Shown: positions 1 to 10,884 of the stretch, one piece after another | How positions within the stretch are numbered: position 1 is the first letter of the stretch | Layout of the letters: each line of letters begins with the position of its first letter | NCBI GenBank assembly: GCA_949752795.1 | Contig: CATKHW010000422.1 | Location: 2,542,001-2,606,000, forward strand | Source: Hyperoodon ampullatus | Lineage: Eukaryota; Chordata; Mammalia; Artiodactyla; Ziphiidae | Length of the DNA: 64,000 nucleotides | Direction of reading: 5' to 3' | Notes under the pieces: model-generated | Seen by the model: only the letters and a program-made list of their open reading frames with translations | What the model was told of the DNA's origin: nothing | Database searches by the model: none | Position numbers and translations under genes: made by a program

Positions 1-450
1 TACTATCAATCTCCCAACTTGGAGAGACAGCCCCTTTAACCTCCTGGTTCGCACAGGTTACCAATTTGGCAGAGGATGAAAGGGAAGAGGGAGAGCCAAT
101 GAGAGAGTAGCTGTTAGGCATTTGGACGGGCACATATCACTCTAAATTCGCAGCAGGAAGAAGAATTAACCAAAGTCTCAGCCCCCCACCGGGAGCCAGC
201 ATTTGTCCTCAACCAAAATTTTGGACTTGCGGTCAGCTCACAAAAAACGAGTTGAAAAATGGAGCTCAGGGGCACAGCAATTCACAAACTGGCCGAGTAA
301 TAAAGGACAAGTATCATCCAAAAATCTGTTGAGGGAAGGCAACGAGGCGGACTTGAAAGCGAGGCAGAATAGCAGGAAACAGATTTCAAGAGGTACGTTG
401 GAATCGCCTTTAAAGCACAGGAAGAGGGGCACAACTTCGACAATGATGCA
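1..450 (+). repeat. Satellite unit U0 (partial, 3' part)
   Basis: The window opens inside the unassigned part of a unit. The upstream L1 ORF2 piece follows (about 207-450), with a CENP-B-box-like motif at 393-409. Confidence 0.9.
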
Positions 451-2188
451 CTTGGCCAAAAAGGGCGTATGCGTTTTCTCCTGAATATATTCAGGAGAAA
501 ACGCATACGCCCATTTTGGCCAGTCAAGCAAGCGGACAATGCAAATCTGCACTACAAAGAAGTATCACTTCCCACCGTTCAAAAGGGACATCCACAAAAT
601 GTGTAAAAACCAGAAAGGCAAGACAGGCCCTGGAGAACAGGGAGCCTTGTTATGCTGATGGGCGGGATTTAAATTGCCAACTGCCTCTCTGGAGGAGTAC
701 ATTGTGTTCCCTAAAACAATTAAAGAACAGAGCTACAGAGCCAAGGGCACTTCCAGTCTAGGGAATATACCTTGGGAAAACTGAAAATCAATAAGACAGA
801 GCCACCCCAAAATTTAGGGTTGCACTTCTTACAAGGACCTCAACTTGGGTACACCTTAAATATCCCAGGAAATATAAAAATGGTTCAAAAAATTTTGGTA
901 CTTACGTACGATGCAATATCCGTCAGCCATGAAATCAATGTCATAAGACGAGTGGCAGCAAAATGGGCGGATTCAGGTACGATGATTCTAAGTGAAATAA
1001 GTCACACAGAAAAAGAAACTTATCATAATATATCACTTATGAAGATCCTGTAAACATGGCTACACTTGAACTGAGTTAGGAAAGAGAACAGTGTCTCACA
1101 TTTAGAAAACACTCTTATGCCTGCTTAAGGGGGAAGGAGAGGTGGGGTAATGCATAAAACAAGAGTTTGATATAAGCACAGGTACCGTTACAAAAACCAA
1201 CTATGGAATAGACAAGACCTACAACGTCCTCAGTGAAACGGACTCAAAACCCCATATTTCCCACAGAGGAATATATCTGACTAGTAAGAATCTTAAAACC
1301 TATGTATTGATATGTCTCCGTAAGGGAATCAAGTGTGTCTAGACTGGCATAAACATGGCAGCGAGAATCAGCACAAACCGACTATAAAAAGGAATTTCAA
1401 AAACAAAACAAAAAAATGGGAAATTCTTTACAATTCCTTCAGGGTCTCTGATGAAACCTGGAATGACCCTATCTACAACGACAGCTGGGTGTGGCATAAG
1501 GCTGGACACTTGGGACTGAGACGATTGGTGAGATTGGGTGAGCAAATGCAGACCCTTTAAAGCAATAATGCATGGCACCCATTCCATGGGTCCCAACTCT
1601 CCAGGTTGAAGGGAATATTACTACAGTTATAACATGTACGGGAAACCTAGAGAACGGACACACTGTGAATACGAAAGGTTTCTAAAACTCAATGAATAGT
1701 CCCTCTCCTGGTGCTCCGGTTTGACTTTCCATCTGCTTTACTATCAATCTCCCAACTTGGAGAGACAGCCCCTTTAACTTCCTGGTTCGCACAGGTTGCC
1801 AATTTGGCAGAGGATGAAAGGGAAGAGGGAGAACCAATGAGAGAGTAGCTGTTAGGCATTTGGACGAGCACATATCACTCTAACTTCCCGGCAGGAAGAA
1901 GAATTAACCAAAGTCTCAGCCCCCCACTGGGAACCAGCATAGGTCCTGAACCAAAATTTTGGACTTGCGGTCAGCTCACAAAAAACGAGTTGAAAAATGC
2001 GGCTCAGGGGCACAGCAATTCAGAAACTGGCCGAGTAATAAAGGACAACTATCGTCCAAAAATCTGTTGAGGGAAGGCAAGGTGGCGGACTTGAAAGCGA
2101 GGCAGAATAGCAGGAAACAGATTTCAAGAGGTACCTTAGAATCGCCTTTAAAGCACAGGAAGAGGGGCACAACTTCAACAATGATGCA
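451..2188 (+). repeat. Satellite unit U1, 1,738 bp
   Basis: The palindrome (451-524) has three mismatches, all in the right arm, two of them at its outer end. The L1 tail is at about 1,399-1,416. Private changes such as gatgcaatatcc (near 910) make this one of the more individual units. Confidence 0.9.
1945..2188 (+). pseudogene. L1 ORF2 relic, upstream piece (before palindrome)
   Basis: One frame of this stretch resembles the part of LINE-1 ORF2p that lies just upstream of its C-terminal Cys-rich region. Recognisable shared words are NKGQLSSK (compare L1 DKGLISK) and KHRKRGTTSTMM (compare L1 KHMKRCSTSLII), in the correct order and spacing. The match ends where the palindrome begins. The left boundary is vague because similarity fades upstream of about 1,945. 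The equivalent stretch occurs in every unit, ending at the base before each palindrome. The comparison is with artiodactyl and cetacean L1 from memory. It is non-functional: short, without a start context, and repeated 37 times with independent damage. Confidence 0.65.
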
Positions 2189-2262
2189 CTTGGCCAAAAA
2201 GGGCGTATGCGTTTTCTCCTGAATATATTCAGGAGAAAACGCATACGCCCTTTTTGGCCAAG
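2189..2262. repeat. 74-bp perfect palindrome, reference copy
   Basis: Each arm is 37 bp and the two arms meet with no spacer at the centre gaata|tattc (2225/2226). The outer ends read cttggcc and ggccaag. All 37 pairs match in this copy. It could extrude as a cruciform in DNA or fold as a long hairpin in RNA. One copy opens every unit in the array. By eye 15 of 37 copies are perfect: those starting at 2189, 12624, 14363, 23298, 26773, 28511, 30249, 40676, 45893, 49381, 52859, 56347, 58086, 59825 and 63301. The others carry one to four mismatches, often C-to-T or G-to-A at CpG sites of the arms. Its origin is unknown to me. Confidence 0.97.
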
Positions 2263-2791
2263 CAAGCAAGCGGGCAATGCAAATCTGCACTACAAAGAAG
2301 TATCACTTCCCACCGGTCAAATGGGACATCCACAAAATGTGTAAAAACCTGAAAGGCAAGACAGGCCCTGGAGAACAGGGAGCAGTGTTATGCTGATGGG
2401 CGGGATGTAAATTGCCAACTGCCTCTCTGGAGGAGTGCATTGTGTTCCCTAAAACAAATAAACAACAGAGCTACAGAGCCAAGGGCACTTCCAGTCTAGG
2501 GAATATACCTTGGGAAAACTGAAAATCAATAAGACAGAGCCACCACAAAATTTAGGCCTGCACTGCTTACAAGGACTTCAACTTGGATACACCTTAAATA
2601 TCCCAGGAAATATAAAAATGGTTCAAAAAATTGTGGTACTTACGTACGATGGAATATCCCTCAGTCATGAAATCAATGTCATAAGACCAGTAGCAGCAAA
2701 ATGGGTGGATTCAGGTACGATGATTCTAAGTGAAATAAGTCACAGAGAAAAAGAAACTTATCATAAGATATCACTTATGAAGATCCTGTAA
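2263..2791 (+). pseudogene. L1 ORF2 relic, C-terminal end (after palindrome)
   Basis: This is a decayed 3' end of the LINE-1 ORF2 (reverse transcriptase polyprotein) gene. In order, the translated pieces read MQICTTKKYHF (L1 MQIKTTMRYHL), GEQGALLC then a stop then WAGCKL (L1 GEKGTLLHCWWECKL), and finally ILSEISHTEKETYHKISL (L1 ILSEVSQTEKDKYHMISL). Nucleotide similarity is continuous, but the reading frame shifts several times, for example at the segment matching L1 TMEYYSAIKK. The Cys/His residues of the L1 C-terminal knuckle are mostly lost. A 93-codon open frame ends at 2791, but it opens with TTG and splices two L1 frames, so it is not a gene. The same block is present in every unit. Confidence 0.88.
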
Positions 2792-3154
2792 ACATGGCTA
2801 CACTTGAACTGAGTTAGGAAAGAGAACAGTGTCTCACATTTAGAAAACACTCTTATGCCTGCTTAAGGGGGAAGGAGAGGTGGGGTGATGCATAAAACCA
2901 GAGTTTGATATAAGCACAGGTACCGTTCCAAAAACCAACTATGGAATAGACAAGACCTACACCTTCCTCAGTGAAAGGGACTCAAAACCCCATATTTCCC
3001 GCAGAGGAATATATCTGACTAGTAAGAATCTTAAAACCTATGTATTGATATGTCTCCGTAAGGGAATCAAGTGTGTCTAGACTGGCATAAACATGGCAGC
3101 GAGAATCAGCTCAAACCCACTATAAAAAGGAATTTCAAAAACAAAACAAAAAAA
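2792..3154 (+). mobile_element. L1 3' UTR relic with A-rich tail
   Basis: The sequence after the ORF2-like stop continues to track an artiodactyl-type L1 3' UTR as I recall it. Matching landmarks include tagaaaacactcttatg (L1 tagaaaacaaacttatgg), the purine run gggggaaggagaggtgggg, agagtttgatataagcac, and tagacaagacctac. The block ends in an A-rich run at 3137-3154, where an L1 poly(A) tail is expected. Its presence in each unit shows that the ancestral monomer contained a 5'-truncated L1 insertion with its tail. Sequence after the tail no longer resembles L1. Confidence 0.8.
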
Positions 3155-3690
3155 CTGGGAAATTCTTTACAATTCCTTCAGGGTCTCTGATGAAACCTGG
3201 AATCACCCTATCTACAACGACAGCTGAATGTGGCATAAGGAGGGACACTTGGGACTGAGACGATTGGTGAGATTGGGTGAGCAAATGCAGACCCTTTAAA
3301 GCAATAATGCATGGCACCCATTTCATGGGACCGAAATCTCCAGGTTGAAGGGAATATTACTACAGCTATAACATGTAGGGGAAAATTAGAGAATGGACAC
3401 ACTGTGAATACAGAAGGTTTCTAAAACTCAACGAATAATCCCTCTCCTGGTGCTCCGGTTTGACTTTCCATCTTCTTTACTATCAACCTCCCAACTTGGA
3501 GAGACAGCCCCTTTAACCTCCTGGTTCGCACAGGTTGCCAATTTGGCAGAGGATGAAAGGGAAGAGGGAGAGCCAATGAGAGAGTAGCTGTTTGGCATTT
3601 GGACGGGCACATATCACTCTAATTTCCCGGCAGGAAGAAGAATTAACCAAACTCTCAGCCACACACCGGGAACCAGCATAGGTCCTGAAC
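3155..3690. repeat. Unassigned part of the satellite unit
   Basis: These roughly 540 bp lie between the L1 A-rich tail and the next ORF2-like segment, and I recognise no transposon family or gene in them. The reverse strand has several overlapping 60-66-codon frames in all units, but they disagree in frame and have no recognisable domain. They appear to be chance consequences of low stop density. Because the segment directly abuts the old poly(A) tail, it may be genomic flank that was co-amplified with the L1 insertion. It may also be a retroelement too diverged for me to see. Equivalent segments are in every unit. Confidence 0.6.
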
Positions 3691-3928
3691 CAAAATTTTG
3701 TAATTGCTGGTCAGCTCACAAAAAACGAGTTGAAAAATGGAGCTCAGGGGCACAGCAATTCACAAACTGGCCGAGTAAAAAAGGACAACTATCATCCAAA
3801 AATCTGTTGAGGGAAGGCAACGAGGTGGACTTGAAAGCGAGACAGAATAGCAGGAAACAGATTTCAAGAGTTACGTTGGCATCGCCTTTAAAGCACAGGA
3901 AGAGGGGCACAACTTCGACAATGATGCA

Positions 3929-5667
3929 CTTGGCCAAAAAGGGCGTATGCGTTTTCTCCTAAATATATTCAGGAGAAAACGCATACGCCCTTTTTGGCCA
4001 AGCAAGCAAGCGGGCAATGCAAATCTGCACTTCAAAGAAGTATCACTTCCCACCGGTCAAAAGGGACATCCACAAAATGTGTAAAAACCAGAAAGGCAAG
4101 ACAGGCCCTGGAGAACAGGGAGCCTTGTTATGCTGATGGGCGGGATGTAAATTGCCAACTGCCTCTCTGGAGGAGTGCATTGTGTTCCCTAAAACAAGTA
4201 AAGAACAGAGCTACAGAGGCAAGGGCACTTCCAGTCTAGGGAATATACCTTGGGAAAACTGAAAATCAATAAGACAGAGCCACCCCAAAATTTAGGGCTG
4301 CACTGCTTACAAGGACCTCAACTTGGGTACACCTTAAATATCCCAGGAAATATAAAAATGGTTCAAAAAATTGTGGTACTTACGTACGATGGAATATCCC
4401 TCAGCCATGAAAACAATGTCATAAGACCAGCAGCAGCAAAATGGGTTGATTCAGGTACGATGATTCTAAGTGAAATAAGTCACACAGAAAAAGAAACTTA
4501 TCATAAGATATCACTTATGAAGATCCTGTAAACATGGCTACACTTGATCTGAGTTAGGAAAGAGAACACTGTCTCACATTTAGAAAACACTCTTATGCCT
4601 GCTTAAGGGGGAAGGAGAGGTGGGGTGATGCATAAAACCAGAGTTTGATATAAGCACAGGTACCGTTCCAAAAACCAACTATGGAATAGACAAGACCTAC
4701 ACCTTCCTCAGTGAAAGGGACTCAAAACCCCATATTTCCCGCAGAGGAATATATCTGACTAGTAAGAATCTTAAAACCTATGTATTGATATGTCTCCGTA
4801 AGGGAATCAAGTGTGTCTAGACTGGCATAAACATGGCAGCGAGCATCAGCTCAAACCCACTATAAACAGGAATTTCAAAAACAAAACAAAAAAACTGGGA
4901 AATTCTTTACAATTCCTTCAGGGTCTCTGATGAAACCTGGAATGACCCTATCTACAACGACAGCTGGATGTGGCATAAGGCTGGACACTTGGGACTGAGA
5001 GGATTGGTGAGATTGGGTGAGCAAATGCAGACCCTTTAAAGCACAAATGCCTGGCACCCATTCCATGGGTCCCAACTCTCCAGGTTAAAGGGAATATTAC
5101 TACAGCTATAACATGTACGGGAAACCTATAGAACGGACACACTGTGAATACGAAAGGATTCTAAAACTCAAAGAATAGTCCGTCTCCTGGTGCTCCGGTT
5201 TGACTTTCCTTCTGCTTTACTATCAACCTCCCAACCTGGAGAGACAGCCCCTTTAACCTCCTGGTTCGCACAGGTTGCCAATTTGGCAGAGGATGAAAGG
5301 GAAGAGGGAGAACCAATGAAAGAGTAGCTGTTAGGCATTTGGACGGTCAAATATCACTCTAATTTCCCGGCAGGAAGAAGAATTAACCAAAGTCTCAGCC
5401 GTCCACCGGGAACCAGTATAATTCCTGAACCAAAATTTTGGACTTGCGGTCAGCTCACAAAAAACGAGTTGAAAAATGGAGCTCAGGGGCACAGCAATTC
5501 ACAATCTGGCCAAGTAATAAAGGACAACTATCGTACAAAAATCTGTTGAGGGAAGGCAACGAGGCGGACTTGAAAGCGAGGCAGAATAGCAGGAAACAGA
5601 TTTCAAGAGGTACGTTGGAATCGCCTTTAAAGCACAGGAAGAGGGGCACAACTTCGACAATGATGCA
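3929..5667 (+). repeat. Satellite unit U3, 1,739 bp
   Basis: The palindrome has one mismatch beside its centre (taaata opposite tattca). The unit is otherwise typical. Confidence 0.92.
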
Positions 5668-7406
5668 CTTGGCCAAAAAGGGCATATGCGTTTTCTCCAG
5701 AATATATTCAGGAGACAACGCATACGCCCTTTTTGGCCAAGCAAGCAAGCGGGCAATGCAAATCTGCACTACAAAGAAGTATCACTTCCCACCGGTCAAA
5801 AGGGACATCCACAAAATGTGTAAAAACCAGAAAGGCAAGACAGGCCCTGGAGAACAGGGAGCCTTGTTATGCTGATTGGCGGGATGTAAATTGCCAACTG
5901 CCTCTCTTGAGGAGTGCATTGTGTTCCCTAAAACAAGTAAACAACAGAGCTACAGAGCCAAGGGCACTTCCAGTCTAGGGAATATACCTTGGGAAAACTG
6001 AATATCAATAAGACAGAGCCACCCCAAAATTTAGGGCTGCACTGCTTACAAGGACCTCACCTTGGGTACACCTTAAATATCCCAGGAAATATAAAAATGG
6101 TTCAAAAAATTGTGGTTCTTACGTACGATGGAATATCCCTCAGCCATGAAATCAATGTCATAAGACCAGTAGCAGCAAAATGGGTGGATTCAGGTACGAT
6201 GATTCTAAGTGAAATAAGTCACACAGAAAAAGAAACTTATCATAAGATATCACTTATGAAGATCCTGTAAACATGGCTACATTTGAACTGAGTTAGGAAA
6301 GAGAACAGTGTCTCACATTTAGAAAACACTCTTATGCCTGCTTAAGGGGGAAGGAGAGGTGGGGTGATGCATAAAACCAGAGTTTGATATAAGCACAGGT
6401 ACCGTTCCAAAAACCAACTATGGAATAGACAAGACCTACACCTTCCTCAGTGAAAGGGACTGAAAACCCCATATTTCCCGCAGAGGAATATATCTGACTA
6501 GTAAGAATCTTAAAACCTATGTATTGATATGTCTCCGTAAGGGAATCAAGTGTGTCTAGACTGGCATAAACATGGCAGCGAGAATCAGCTCAAACCCACT
6601 ATAAAAAGGAATTTCAAAAACAAAACAAAAAAACTGGGAAATTTTTTACAATTCCTTCAGGGTCTCTGATGAAACCTGGAATGACCCTAAGTACAACGAC
6701 AGCTGGATGAGGCATAAGGCTGGACACTTGGGACTGAGAGGATTGGTGAGATTTGGTGAGCAAATGCAGACTCTTTAAAGCACAAATGCGTGGCACCCAT
6801 TCAACGGGACCCAACTCTCCAGGTTAAAGGGAATATTACCACAGCTATAACATGTTCGGGAAACCTAGAGAATTGACACACTGTGAATACAAAAGGTTTC
6901 TAAAACTCAACGAATAGTCCCTCACCTGGTGCTCCAGTTTGACTTTCCATCTGCTTTACTATCAACCTCCCATCTTGGAGAGACAGCCCCTTTAACCTCC
7001 TGGTTCACTCAGGTTGCCAATTTGGCCGAGGATGAAAGGGAAGAGGGAGAACCAATGAGAAAGTAGATGTTAGGCATTTGGACGGGCACATATCACTGTA
7101 ATTTCCCGGCAGGAAGAAGAATTAACCAAAGTCTCAGCCACCCACCGGGAACCAGTATAGGTCCTGAACCAAAATTTTGGACTTGCGGTCAGCTCACACA
7201 AAACGAGTTGAAAAATGGAGCTCAGGGGCACAGCAATTCACAAACGGGCCGAGTAATAAAGGACAACTATCGTCCAAAAATCTGTTGAGGGAAGGCAACG
7301 AGGCAGACTTGAAAGCGAGGCAGAATAACAGGAAACAGATTTCAAGAGGTACGTTGGAATCGCCTTTAAAGCACAGGAAGAGGGGCACAACTTCGACAAT
7401 GATGCA
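5668..7406 (+). repeat. Satellite unit U4, 1,739 bp
   Basis: The palindrome has three mismatches. One of them (ctccagaat) removes the usual in-frame stop at its centre, so the two L1 ORF2-like pieces read through as one 145-codon frame, 5438-5875. This shows that the palindrome insertion is frame-neutral. Confidence 0.92.
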
Positions 7407-9145
7407 CTTGGCCAAAAAGGGCGTATGTGTTTTCTCCTGAATATATTCAGGAGAAAACGCATACGCCCTTTTTGGCCAAGCAAGCAAGCGGGCAATGCAA
7501 ATCTGCACTACAAAGAAGCATCTCTTCCCACCGGTCAAAAGGGACATCCACAAAATGTGTAAAAACCAGAAAGGCAAGACAGGCCCTGGAGAACAGGGAG
7601 CCTTGTTATGCTGATGGGCAAGATGTAAATTGCCAACTGCCTCGCTGGAGGAATACATTGTGTTCCCTAAAACAAATAAAGAACAGAGCTACAGAGCCAA
7701 GGGCACTTCCAGTCTAGGGAATATACCTTGGGAAAACTGAAAACCAATAAGACAGAGCCACCCCAAAATTTAGGGCTGCACTGCTTACAAGGACCTCAAC
7801 TTGGGTACACGTTAAATATCCCAGGAAATATAAAAATGGTTCAAAAAATTGTGGTACTTACGTACGATGGAATATCACTCAGCCATGAAATCAATGTCAT
7901 AAGACCAGTAGCAGCAAAATGGGTGGATTCAGGTACGATGATTCTAAGTGAAATAAGTCACACAGAAAAAGAAACTTATCATAAGATATCACTTATGAAG
8001 ATCCTGTAAACCTGGCTACACTTGAACTGAGTTAGGAAAGAGAACAGTGTCTCACATTTAGAAAACACTCTTATGCCTGCTTAAGGGGGAAGGAGAGGTG
8101 GGGTGATGCATAAAACCAGAGTTTGATATAAGCACAGGTACCGTTCCAAAAACCAACTATGGAATAGACAAGACCTACAACTTCCTCAGTGAAAGGGACT
8201 CAAAACCCCATACTTCCCGCAGAGGAATATATCTGACTAGTAAGAATCTTAAAAACTATGTATTGATATGTCTCCGTAAGGGAATCAAGTGTGTCTAGAC
8301 TGGCATAAACATGGCAGCGAGAATCAGCTCAAACCCACTATAAAAAGGAATTTCAAAAACAAAACAAAAAAACTGGGAAATTCTTTCCAATTCCTTCAGG
8401 GTCTCTGATGAAACCTGGAATGATCCTATCTACAATGGCAGCTGGATGTGGCATAAGGCTGGACACTTGGGACTGAGAGGATTGGTGAGATTGGGTGAGC
8501 AAAGGCAGACCCTTTAAAGCACAAATGCCTGGCACCCATTCCATGGGTCCCAACTCTCCAGGTTGAAGGGAATATTACTACAGTTATAACATGTACGGGA
8601 AACCTAGAGAACGGACACACTGTGAATACGAAAGGTTTCTAAAACTCAACGAATAGTCCCTCTACTGGTGCTCCGGTTTGACTTTCCATCTGCTTTACTA
8701 TCCATCTCCCAACTTGGAGAGACAGCCCCTTTAACCTCCTGGTTCGCACAGGTTTCCAATTTGGCAGAGGATGAAAGGGAAGAGGGAGAACCAATGAGAG
8801 AGTAGCTGTTAGGCATTTGGACGGACACACATCACTCTAAATTCCAGGCAGGAAGAAGAATTAACCAAAGTCTCAGCCCCCCACCGGGAACCAGCATAGG
8901 TCCTGAACCAAAATTTTGGACTTGCGGTCAGCTCACCAAAAACGAGTTGAAAAATGGAGCTCCGGGGCACAGCAATTCACAAACTGGCCGAGTAATAAAG
9001 GACAACTATCGTCCAAAAATCTGTTGAGGGAAGGCAACGAGGCGGACTTGAAAGCGAGGCAGAATAGCAGGAATCAGATTTCAAGAGGTACGTTGGAATC
9101 GCCTTTAAAGCACAGGAAGAGGGGCACAACTTCGACAATGATGCA
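7407..9145 (+). repeat. Satellite unit U5, 1,739 bp
   Basis: The palindrome has one CpG-type mismatch (gtatgtg). This is the first unit of the left copy of a three-unit repeat. It shares gaaaaccaataag (about 7,738) with U8. Confidence 0.92.
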
Positions 9146-10884
9146 CTTGGCCAAAAAGGGCGTATGCGTTTTCTCCTGAATATATTCAGGAGAAAACGCA
9201 TATGCCCTTTTTGGCCAAGCAAGCAAGCGGGCAATGCAAATCTGCACTACAAAGAAGTATCACTTCCCACCGGTCAAAAGGGACATCCACAAAATGTGTA
9301 AAAACCAGAAAGGCAAGACAGGCCCTGGAGAACAGGGAGCCCTGTTATGGTGATGGGCGGGATGTAAATTGCCAACTGCCTCTCTGGAGGAGTGCATTGT
9401 GTTCCCTAAAACAAGTAAACAACAGAGCTACAGAGCCAAGGGCACTTCCAGTCTAGGGAATATACCTTGGGAAAACTGAAAATCAATAAGACAGAGCCAC
9501 CCCAAAATTTAGGGCTGCACTGCTTACAAGGACCTCAACTTGGGTACACCTTAAATATCCCAGGAAATATAAAAATGGTTCAAAAAATTGTGGTACTTAC
9601 GTACGATGGAATATCCCTCAGCCATGAAATCAATGTCATAAGACCAGTAGCAGCAAAATGGGTGGATTCAGGTACGATGATTCTAAGTGAAATAAGTCAC
9701 ACAGAAAAAGAAACTTATCATAAGATATCACTTATGAAGATCCTGTAAACATGGCTACACTTGAACTGAGTTAGGAAAGAGAACAGTGTCTCACATTTAG
9801 AAAACACTCTTATGCCTGCTTAAGGGGGAAGGAGAGGTGGGGTGATGCATAAAACCAGAGTTTGATATAAGCACAGGTACCGTTCCAAAAACCAACTATG
9901 GAATAGATAAGACCTACACCTTCCTCAGTGAACGGGACTCAAAACCCCATACTTCCCGCAGAGGAATATATCTGACTAGTAAGAATCTTAAAAACTATGT
10001 ATTGATATGTCTCCGTAAGGGAATCAAGTGTGTCTAGACTGGCATAAACATGGCAGTGAGAATCAGCTCAAACCCACTATAAAAAGGAATTTCAAAAACA
10101 AAACAAAAAAACTGGGAAATTCTTTACAATTCCTTCAGGGTCTGTGATGAACCCTGGAATGATCCTATCTACAATGACAGCTGGATGTGGCATAAGGAGG
10201 GACACTTGGGACTCAGACGATTGTTGAGATTGGGTGAGCAAATGCAGACCCTTTAAAACAATAATGCATGGCACCCATTCCATGGGTCCCAACTCTCCAG
10301 GTTGAAGGGAATATTACTACAGCTATAACATGTACGGGAACCCTAGAGAACGGACACACTGTGAATACGAAAGGTTTCTAAAACTCAACGAATAGTCCCT
10401 CTCCTGGTGCTCCGGTTTGACTTTCCATCTGCTTTACTATCAACCTCCCAACTTGGAGAGACAGCCCCTTTAACCTCCTGGTTCGCACAGGTTTCCAATT
10501 TGGCAGAGGATGAAAGGGAAGAGGGAGAACCAATGAGAGAGTAGCTGTTAGGCATTTGGACGGACACACATCACTCTAAATTCCCGGCAGGAAGAAGAAT
10601 TAACCAAAGTCTCAGCCCCCCACCGGGAACCAGCATAGGTCCTGAACCAAAATTTTGGACTTGCGGTCAGCTCACCAAAAACGAGTTGAAAAATGGAGCT
10701 CAGGGGCACAGCAATTCACAAACTGGCCGAGTAATAAAGGACAACTATCGTCCAAAAATCTGTTGAGGGAAGGCAACGAGGTGGACTTGAAAGCGAGGCA
10801 GAATAGCAGGAATCACATTTCAAGAGGTACGTTGGAATCGCCTTTAAAGCACAGGAAGAGGGGCACAACTTCGACAATGATGCA
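9146..10884 (+). repeat. Satellite unit U6, 1,739 bp
   Basis: The palindrome has one mismatch in the right arm (catatgccc). It corresponds to U9 in the three-unit repeat. Both share the variant gatgaaccctggaatgatcc in the unassigned part. Confidence 0.92.

Larger units (their letters stand above)
2189..3928 (+). repeat. Satellite unit U2, 1,740 bp (reference unit)
   Basis: This unit starts with a perfect palindrome and is used as the reference for the internal anatomy given above. A run tttgtaattgctgg near 3,697 adds one base and breaks the ORF2-like frame of the following segment. Confidence 0.92.

Noticed and set aside
1976..2290. Reverse-strand 104-codon frame found in most units
   Set aside because: It runs across the palindrome and antisense to the L1 ORF2 relic. 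The palindrome gives similar words on both strands, and no domain is recognisable.
3121..3130. TATA-box-like tataaaaagg in every unit
   Set aside because: It lies at the end of the L1 3' UTR relic beside the A-rich tail, where such AT-rich strings are expected. No other promoter element was seen.
3135..3326. Reverse-strand frames of 60-74 codons in the unassigned part of each unit
   Set aside because: Several overlapping frames of equal quality exist in the same stretch, with no start context, no family resemblance and frequent breaks between units.
3514..3535. Possible pol III B box (ggttcgcacag) in the unassigned part
   Set aside because: Only the first six bases fit the B-box pattern and no A box is found at a suitable distance upstream.
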